A stretch of 39,457 nt of DNA from Ulvibacter algarum (lineage in GTDB: Bacteria; Bacteroidota; Bacteroidia; Flavobacteriales; Flavobacteriaceae). The stretch is taken from NCBI GenBank assembly GCA_947488905.1, contig CANLBJ010000011.1, positions 1 to 39,457 on the forward strand, written 5' to 3'. Below the pieces are notes generated by a model, which saw nothing but the letters and a program-made list of their open reading frames with translations, was not told where the DNA came from and ran no database searches. This document shows positions 34,020 to 39,457 of this stretch, piece after piece. Position 1 is the first letter of the stretch, and each line of letters opens with the position of its first letter. The position numbers and the translations under genes were made by a program.

Positions 34020-34567
34020 TATATACTTGCATTGCTTTTTGCTTAATAGGGTGCTCTAGTTTATTTAAAAATTATTACACAAACGATGAAGGTGGCAATA
34101 GACCTAAACAAGCAAAATTTACATTAAACAATCCTTCTTATAATTTACAACAAGAAGATTTAATTGATAAAAATGCTGTGTATGTAAATACGTCTTACAT
34201 TTATTATGGCGGCAAAACACATACTGATTATCACTACCTAAGATTTTTTAAAAATGGGCGTTATATGGAAGATCTAGTGTCTAAAAAAGAAGATCTTACT
34301 GTATCCACTTTTAACAAGGTTAATAATGCTTTAATGATAGGTTATTTTACAATTGAAAATAACGACTATTTAAATTTAGAATATTTCAGAGTAAAATATG
34401 GTGAAGGTGGGTTTTATGATAAAAGGCAAGGTTTTGTAAAAAACGATAGTATTTTTCTTTATTACGGTAACGTTATAAACAACAACTTCCCCTCTCCTAC
34501 TTCACAAAATTGTAGAGTATATGTAAAAAGAGAAGTAGCAGATTTACAAGGAACACCAGACTGGTAA
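33998..34567 (+). CDS. Lipoprotein overlapping the toxin-like gene; candidate immunity protein
   Basis: A 189-residue protein with lipobox LIGC (Cys19). The mature part is beta-rich (NAVYVNTSYIYYGGKTHTDY, YMEDLVSKKEDLTVSTF). It starts inside the preceding gene (22-base overlap), so the two are translated as a pair. Immunity genes typically follow their toxin directly. A lipid anchor would place protection at the envelope, which suits a toxin that acts in the periplasm or at the membrane. No family is recognised; immunity is an inference from position. Confidence 0.75.
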   Translation: MAWKNLVIYTCIAFCLIGCSSLFKNYYTNDEGGNRPKQAKFTLNNPSYNLQQEDLIDKNAVYVNTSYIYYGGKTHTDYHYLRFFKNGRYMEDLVSKKEDLTVSTFNKVNNALMIGYFTIENNDYLNLEYFRVKYGEGGFYDKRQGFVKNDSIFLYYGNVINNNFPSPTSQNCRVYVKREVADLQGTPDW

Positions 34568-34580
34568 TCATTATAAATTA

Positions 34581-35789
34581 TCAAGACGTCATCCATTTTT
34601 TTAATTGAGTATAAACCTTTGGATTACTCAATAAACCTACGTGATTTGTCTCATAAACTATAAAGATATTTTCTTCTTTGAAATTTAATTTTTTTGACGA
34701 TTTTCTATGTATTCCTAAAGCGCTTTTGGTACTTACTAGATTATCTCCAAAACGCTGTTTAACTTTTGATGCTGTCTCTTTTACTGCAACTCCAGCTACA
34801 TTGTAGCTTGCTACTTTTTCAGGTAACGGTACGTGGGTTCTTTGATCTCCTTTTATAGCGTGCTGATCAATATCTTGCCAGTCTTCATCTAAAAGATTGC
34901 CATACCTTAAATCTGTAACACCAGCACCTCTTATTTTTGCCAATCGTGCAAAAGGTTTGGCATAAGGTATTGCCTTTAAAATTACCTCTACATAATTACC
35001 AGCTCTCTCTAGTGAAGCACCATGATGTGGTGTTCCTAGAAAAACTATCTTATTAAGCTTTTTAGTCCAAGTCTGCTTTTGTTGCTGCCCATAATGCACA
35101 GCACTGCGAGTAACTAGGCCTCCCATACTATGTGCGATGATGGTGATTTCTTTAACGGTAACAGGCCACTCTTTAACTAGTTGTTCTAATAATGTTGTTA
35201 ATTCTTGCCCATTAGTAGAAATATGTCGCCCACTATTATAGTTAAGAAATAGAAGGGTTTTATTAAACTCTTTTGCTAATGCTACACCGTGATTATGGTC
35301 ATTTTGAGTCCATTGCTGATCACTTAAGCAAGAGCCGTGAACCATTAATAAAATTTTATCTGTGACAGCAGTAGATGTCTCTTTTATCTTTTTCTTTTTT
35401 AAAGGCAACTCTTTACCTTCATTCTTAAACTGCATATCTATTTTTAAAGGATTATCTGTTTTAACCAGATAATCTCCTATCAATCCATTTAATAAGGCTC
35501 TTGTTACTTGTCTCTCGTCTTTAGTCTTAATGGTACCCAACACAGAAGATAATTTACCTAAGGCCATATCTGCACCTTTACCTATAAACTTAGAACTCCA
35601 TCTTATATTTTTATAAGCCATCCCCGCAATATCTGTTATTAGATGTTGCACAGGAGTAGATGGTAATAGAGGAGGATGCACAATACGTCTGTGCATTGCC
35701 TCAACAAGATCTGTCACCTCTAGTGTAGCATCAACGACTAATCGTGTGATTCCTTGAAGTTGAGAGTCTGGCTGTTTTTTGTTAGACAA
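34581..35789 (-). CDS. Alpha/beta hydrolase, lipase-like (PGAP1/esterase type)
   Basis: A 402-residue cytosolic protein. A long N-terminal region (1-140) of unknown fold is followed by the hydrolase: oxyanion segment LLMVHGSCLSDQQW (147-160), nucleophile elbow AHS221MGG, and the strand KIVFLGTPHHGASLERAG. The late His of YETNHVGLL near the end completes a Ser-His triad. It is probably an esterase or lipase of unknown substrate. It converges with the toxin pair (13-base gap). Confidence 0.88.
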   Translation of the reverse strand: MSNKKQPDSQLQGITRLVVDATLEVTDLVEAMHRRIVHPPLLPSTPVQHLITDIAGMAYKNIRWSSKFIGKGADMALGKLSSVLGTIKTKDERQVTRALLNGLIGDYLVKTDNPLKIDMQFKNEGKELPLKKKKIKETSTAVTDKILLMVHGSCLSDQQWTQNDHNHGVALAKEFNKTLLFLNYNSGRHISTNGQELTTLLEQLVKEWPVTVKEITIIAHSMGGLVTRSAVHYGQQQKQTWTKKLNKIVFLGTPHHGASLERAGNYVEVILKAIPYAKPFARLAKIRGAGVTDLRYGNLLDEDWQDIDQHAIKGDQRTHVPLPEKVASYNVAGVAVKETASKVKQRFGDNLVSTKSALGIHRKSSKKLNFKEENIFIVYETNHVGLLSNPKVYTQLKKWMTS

Positions 35790-35880
35790 TTTGATGCTTT
35801 TTTTAACTTTAAAAACTAATAATGTGTACTTAAAGATACAAGCAAAAAAGTTTAAATAGGATTAATATTTTTGAATTAGT

Positions 35881-35900
35881 TATATATATATATATATATA
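35881..35900. repeat. TA dinucleotide repeat, ten units
   Basis: Ten TA units lie about 90 bases upstream of the hydrolase start and about 38 bases past the terminator of the CHU_C gene. Its length could vary by slippage and change hydrolase promoter spacing, though no promoter elements are certain there. The rest of the 228-base gap holds only that terminator. Confidence 0.9.
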
Positions 35901-35937
35901 TGTGATAATTTTAAATTTCTTGTGACCTATAAATTAA

Positions 35938-35971
35938 AAACCACTATCTCTAAGATTAGAAAAAGTGGTTT
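35938..35971 (-). terminator. Terminator of the surface-protein cluster
   Basis: On the minus strand AAACCACT pairs with AGTGGTTT around an 18-base loop and runs into TTTTTAATTT. It lies 47 bases past the CHU_C gene stop. Confidence 0.75.
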
Positions 35972-36017
35972 AAAAAATTTATTTTATTCTGAAATATTCT
36001 TTTAATAAATCATTCTT

Positions 36018-37163
36018 TTAGCGATTGATATAAAAAGGCCCAGCCATATCATCTCTGCCATTTATTTTTAATACATAATAATACGTTCCTACTGGTAATG
36101 TATCGCCCTCTTTTAAAGTAACACGACCATCAGACAAACCGTCAAAAGAATTATCATACCCACTCTTGCGATACACCTCTACACCCCACCTATTATAAAG
36201 AATCAACTCATTGTCTGGAAACGCCTCTAAACCTCCAATTATCAAAAAGTCATTATCACCATCTCCATTAGGAGTCATTATATCATACACAATAATAGAA
36301 GCTCCCGCTTTTAAAACAGAACCAATAGTTATAATCTCATATGTATTAGGTATAAAATTTTCTGATGTAATTGTTCCAGTCTCAAAGTCTCCTGTAGTTT
36401 GAACGTTACCTAAATCTTCCCATTTTTGATTGCTTATAGAAAAACCAACCACTCTAAGATCGTTTAATGTATTTGCTAAAATAGACACTAAACTTTGAGA
36501 ATCCCAAGTAAGTTTTGCTTGTGTATTTTCTGTACCATTTAAATCCCAAAATTCTTGTTCGCTAATAATACTTAACTCAGGCACAAAACTACTCGTGTTA
36601 AAGTCATCATTAAATGTTGACGCACTGTTTGGGTCTTCATAGAAGTAAGCAGACTGAAATCTCTCACTAGTCATACTCGCGGGAATAACTGAGAGTGGCC
36701 TTAATCTGTAATCATCACCAATAGGGAATGTAAAATCTAACTCGCCAGTTACAGTGGCATAACCATCTGTATGTCTATCATCGTTTTCTCCAAAGTATAA
36801 ACTGTTGTTTAGAAAATCTAAATTAACATTTAAATTGTTTCGAGGTGTTATTACTAAACCTTGAATGTAGTCTATCATATTAGTAACACCTACAGAAACC
36901 TCAAGATTAAGGTTGTCAACTACAGAAACCTCCATGTCTTTAAACACAGGTCTATTTGATCCAGAAACGGTTAAGTCATTATCGGTATTATAAAAACCAG
37001 CAAGGCCCTCATTGTCATCAAAGTCTCCGTTGTTAATTACATCAACGTGAAAACCAATAGCCCCATTGTCGTGTATTTTAGCATTTCCGAAGTTATGAAA
37101 AGCATCTTGCGCAAAACTAACTTGGAATACTAGAAAGGATAGTATATAGATTAATTTATTCAT
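36018..37163 (-). CDS. Secreted protein with type IX CHU_C sorting domain
   Basis: A 381-residue protein with a signal peptide (LVFQVSFAQ, cleavage near residue 19). Residues 20-290 form a beta-rich body with many Asp/Asn loops and no known domain (GFHVDVINNGDFDDNEG, FTFPIGDDYRLRPLSVIP). The last 80 residues are the gliding motility-associated C-terminal domain: MTPNGDGDNDFLIIGGLEAF, ELILYNRWGVEVYRKSGYDN, PVGTYYYVLKINGR. It should be exported by the type IX system. It follows the collagen-like gene by 3 bases and is last in the cluster. Confidence 0.93.
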   Translation of the reverse strand: MNKLIYILSFLVFQVSFAQDAFHNFGNAKIHDNGAIGFHVDVINNGDFDDNEGLAGFYNTDNDLTVSGSNRPVFKDMEVSVVDNLNLEVSVGVTNMIDYIQGLVITPRNNLNVNLDFLNNSLYFGENDDRHTDGYATVTGELDFTFPIGDDYRLRPLSVIPASMTSERFQSAYFYEDPNSASTFNDDFNTSSFVPELSIISEQEFWDLNGTENTQAKLTWDSQSLVSILANTLNDLRVVGFSISNQKWEDLGNVQTTGDFETGTITSENFIPNTYEIITIGSVLKAGASIIVYDIMTPNGDGDNDFLIIGGLEAFPDNELILYNRWGVEVYRKSGYDNSFDGLSDGRVTLKEGDTLPVGTYYYVLKINGRDDMAGPFYINR

Positions 37164-37166
37164 ACA

Positions 37167-38477
37167 TTATTTATAAGCAGTGTATAATACAACTACGTTA
37201 TCAGCTTTAGTGCTTACATTAATTGTAAATCCAGTTGTATCAAAGGACGAAAGACTTGCTAAAGTTCTTCCTAAAGCGTCACCATTTTGATTACCATATC
37301 TTAGTCCAATACAATTTGAGCTAGAGGCATATCTAGAAATATCATTAATAGAATTACCACTACCACCAACATAGATAACCTGTTGAGTTGTTGTCCCTGA
37401 ATCATTGCGAGCAAACCCATTCATAGTTCCATAAGAGTTTGCTAAGCCCGTATTGTTGTCACCTACACCATTATCAGAATCTAAGTTTAAAGTTTCTACA
37501 TTAGCGTGTGCTACAAATGTGATAGAAGATGGCTCAAATGGTAAACCTGTTATAACTTGGTCACCAGTTGCGGTAATAATAAATTGACCAACATATGTAC
37601 TTGAAGGACCAACTTCACCTTGAGGACCTTGTGGGCCTACTGCTCCATCAGCACCATCTGCTCCCGGAACACCTTGAGGACCTTGTGGGCCTGCTGCTCC
37701 ATCAGCACCATCTGCTCCCGGAACGCCTTGAGGACCTTGTGGGCCTACTGCTCCATCAGCACCATCTGTTCCCGGAACACCTTGAGGACCTTGTGGGCCT
37801 GCTGCTCCATCAGCACCATCTGCTCCCGGAACGCCTTGAGGGCCTTGTGGGCCTACTGCTCCATCAGCACCATCTGCTCCTGGAACGCCTTGAGGACCTT
37901 GAGGGCCTGCTGCTCCGTCAGCACCATCTGCTCCTGGAACGCCTTGAGGACCTTGTGGACCTACAATACCAACAGTAGTTGTTTGATTACCTTCGTTTGT
38001 ATAAGTAACCGTTCCGTCACCATTATCATTTAAAGTGGTAATAGTTTCTTTAATCGCAACATCTGTTCCATCTCCAGAAGCATGTCTTGCAATTGTATTA
38101 CCATTGCTAACAGTTTGTAAAACAACTGATGTTAGTGGCGATAAATCTGTAATAATAGTACCACCAGCATCTGTTATTTTTAAATCTGTACCATCAAGAA
38201 TAATCGTAGTATTAAGTTCATTATTAATATCAGAATCTAAGTCGTTTGCATTAGTTACTGTAGTCCATCCCGCTGTAGTGTATACATATACATTTTCATC
38301 TGTTGGGTTGTATAGTAAACTCCCTATAATTGGTGACGTTACATTACCAAATTCTGAAGTTGGGACATTATTTAACCCAAGCATTTCTTCTCCAGTAGGA
38401 GTTTGTGAGTATGCTGATTGTATAAAACAAACAAATGCAAATACTAGAATAAGCCTCAAAGTTTTAATATTTTTCAT
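37167..38477 (-). CDS. Collagen-like secreted protein
   Basis: A 436-residue protein with a signal peptide (about 1-24, [11 protein letters not shown]). Residues about 30-170 are a head with [20 protein letters not shown] and repeats like [20 protein letters not shown]. Residues 173-290 are Gly-x-y collagen-like: six 18-residue units [17 protein letters not shown](A/V) then [10 protein letters not shown]. Residues 291-436 are a C-terminal globular domain with [20 protein letters not shown]. There is no visible CHU_C signal. It probably makes a trimeric stalk with the C-terminal domain as foldon or tip. It sits between a larger surface gene (2-base gap) and the CHU_C gene (3-base gap). Confidence 0.92.
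   Translation of the reverse strand: MKNIKTLRLILVFAFVCFIQSAYSQTPTGEEMLGLNNVPTSEFGNVTSPIIGSLLYNPTDENVYVYTTAGWTTVTNANDLDSDINNELNTTIILDGTDLKITDAGGTIITDLSPLTSVVLQTVSNGNTIARHASGDGTDVAIKETITTLNDNGDGTVTYTNEGNQTTTVGIVGPQGPQGVPGADGADGAAGPQGPQGVPGADGADGAVGPQGPQGVPGADGADGAAGPQGPQGVPGTDGADGAVGPQGPQGVPGADGADGAAGPQGPQGVPGADGADGAVGPQGPQGEVGPSSTYVGQFIITATGDQVITGLPFEPSSITFVAHANVETLNLDSDNGVGDNNTGLANSYGTMNGFARNDSGTTTQQVIYVGGSGNSINDISRYASSSNCIGLRYGNQNGDALGRTLASLSSFDTTGFTINVSTKADNVVVLYTAYK
37608..37961 (-). repeat. 54-bp tandem repeat encoding the collagen-like stalk
   Basis: Six units of 54 bases (18 codons), then a partial seventh. The unit ends alternate Ala, Val, Ala, Val, Ala, Val, so the higher-order unit is 108 bases. 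One unit has Thr in place of Ala (GTDGADGAV). It is likely prone to length change by recombination. Confidence 0.95.
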
Positions 38478-38479
38478 AA

Positions 38480-39457
38480 TTATCTTGTGTAAAATGTAAC
38501 TGTAACTGGAGCTGCTGGATTTTGTGTCCCATAGTTGTCACCGGCAGGTGATGGTTGATTTCCAGAAATTATAATATTAGTATATGCTGCTAGTGGTGCT
38601 GTACTTGTAATTAAATGATTGTAAGTTCCATCTGCATTATTAGCTGTTGTTATCGTATAATTACCACTAGAGACATTTGGAATTGTACTATATGCGGTAT
38701 TACTTATTAATACTTCATAATCTGTTGCTGTCCCAGTTGTGTTTCTATACTGCATACTGAAAGTGTTTCTATCTGCAAAATTATCTAAAAACAATATACT
38801 TGAATCAGGATTACCAATAGGTGTTGCGCTAGACCCAGTAGTGCTAACACCCAAAAGAGATACAAACTGAACAACATCAGTCACTACTTCTTTAGTGGCC
38901 GAGGTATTAAAATACCAAACTTCATCTACTAAAGGATCTGCTGTTGTACCATTATCACCTGTTGCCACCATAACGTCAAATCCATTTGCTGTTTGCGTTC
39001 CAGTTACTACTGAAACTAATCTTGAATCACGATTAACGAGATCTTCTTGTGCTCCAAAAGTAATATCATAGCTAGCGCCATTAGGATGTGCAGTTGTGAA
39101 GGCAACAGTGTATCTACCAGTTCCAGTTCTTGTTACAGAACTATTTATATTGAAAGAATTTGTTCCATTTGCTAGTGTATGAGCAGCAGCAAAAACATAT
39201 CCAATTGTTTCTTTTGTAACCGTTAAAGTTGGCTGTGGTAAAGTAACCGTATTACCATCTGATATAGTCAATTGATCACCACTAATTGAAAGTGTTTGGA
39301 TCTCATTTGTTGCATCATTATCGGCAAGAGGGATATTATTTACTGCACCTAACTCATCTGTGTAATCTAAAGAGTTTCCATCGGCACCGATTGCTAGTGT
39401 TGTTAATACATTTGCTGGTAAAGCGATCGCAGTGTCTGTTCCTTCTTCGTCTGTATA
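38480..39457 (-). CDS. C-terminal part of a large surface repeat protein, partial
   Basis: The frame is open from the right window edge to its stop at 38480, 325 residues seen; an apparent TTG start at 39271 is only an internal codon. The upstream part reads [20 protein letters not shown] and [19 protein letters not shown], the repeat style D-N-D-A-T-N-E[13 protein letters not shown] seen in long Bacteroidota surface proteins. The C-terminal part is Thr/Ser/Asn-rich beta structure ending VTVTFYTR. It is followed at once by the collagen-like gene; the three are probably one operon for cell-surface or external structures. Confidence 0.85.
   Translation of the reverse strand, partial: YTDEEGTDTAIALPANVLTTLAIGADGNSLDYTDELGAVNNIPLADNDATNEIQTLSISGDQLTISDGNTVTLPQPTLTVTKETIGYVFAAAHTLANGTNSFNINSSVTRTGTGRYTVAFTTAHPNGASYDITFGAQEDLVNRDSRLVSVVTGTQTANGFDVMVATGDNGTTADPLVDEVWYFNTSATKEVVTDVVQFVSLLGVSTTGSSATPIGNPDSSILFLDNFADRNTFSMQYRNTTGTATDYEVLISNTAYSTIPNVSSGNYTITTANNADGTYNHLITSTAPLAAYTNIIISGNQPSPAGDNYGTQNPAAPVTVTFYTR

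Noticed and set aside
37608-37961. CRISPR-like regular repeats
   Set aside because: No unique spacers; the units are contiguous 18-codon coding repeats in a Gly-x-y protein.
37595-38033. Long open frames opposite the collagen-like repeat
   Set aside because: They mirror the 54-bp repeat on the other strand (Leu/His-rich or Ser/Thr/Cys-rich), have no start context, and the minus-strand collagen-like gene is clear.

Overview
The window is a chromosomal segment of a marine-type Flavobacteriaceae bacterium (phylum Bacteroidota). Evidence for this is the AT-rich sequence, promoters with the Bacteroidota -7 box TAnnTTTG, Shine-Dalgarno-poor starts, gliding and type IX secretion genes (gldD, gldE, PorP/SprF, CHU_C-type sorting domains), an atpD-atpC pair apart from other ATP synthase genes, a short epsilon subunit, and ribosomal protein L21 with an extra C-terminal helix-hairpin-helix domain. 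The genus cannot be fixed from the sequence alone.

Layout. 1-1.2 kb: the tail of a large type IX-sorted protein followed by a PorP/SprF partner. 1.3-2.9 kb: a putative small RNA and two minus-strand envelope genes, one with a clan-CD-peptidase-like pattern. 2.9-4.1 kb: rplU-rpmA. 4.5-8.0 kb: a two-gene M16 peptidase operon. 8.0-12.5 kb: an EamA exporter, then mutY-ssb-gldE-gldD. 12.6-14.9 kb: an HU protein, a 29-residue COX24-like basic protein, and an RNase E/G gene behind a structured leader. 15-19 kb: an NTF2-like protein, recX with an upstream relic of its own 5' end, a small outer-membrane barrel, a JmjC/cupin-8 oxygenase and bioB. 19-21 kb: flotillin and NfeD. 21.3-26.8 kb: the biotin region (bioF, a DUF2007 zinc-ribbon protein, bioD, bioA) with a neighbouring beta-ketoacyl synthase and a Coa1-like gene. 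26.8-29.5 kb: a DUF2975-DUF2975-Xre operon behind an inverted-repeat operator, then two uncharacterised envelope genes. 29.6-31.5 kb: atpD-atpC. 31.8-35.8 kb: an aldo/keto reductase, a probable type-23 polymorphic toxin overlapping a candidate lipoprotein immunity gene, and a lipase-like hydrolase. 36-39.5 kb: a surface-protein cluster (repeat adhesin, collagen-like protein, CHU_C protein) running off the right edge.

Most genes are housekeeping. The accessory interest lies in (i) a DNA word, CTTCGGAAA or its complement, found 13 times in all six coding phases and in intergenic DNA, including an inverted pair forming a perfect 46-bp palindrome; (ii) short repeats that have entered or flank genes (an in-frame insert in bioF, paired leader repeats before bioA and the DUF2007-bioD pair, a GC-rich palindrome by recX); (iii) the toxin/lipoprotein pair; and (iv) the self-contained DUF2975/Xre operon. 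The biotin genes work together from pimeloyl thioester to biotin (BioF, BioA, BioD, BioB). No bioC or bioH is visible, so the adjacent ketoacyl synthase is a candidate for the upstream step.
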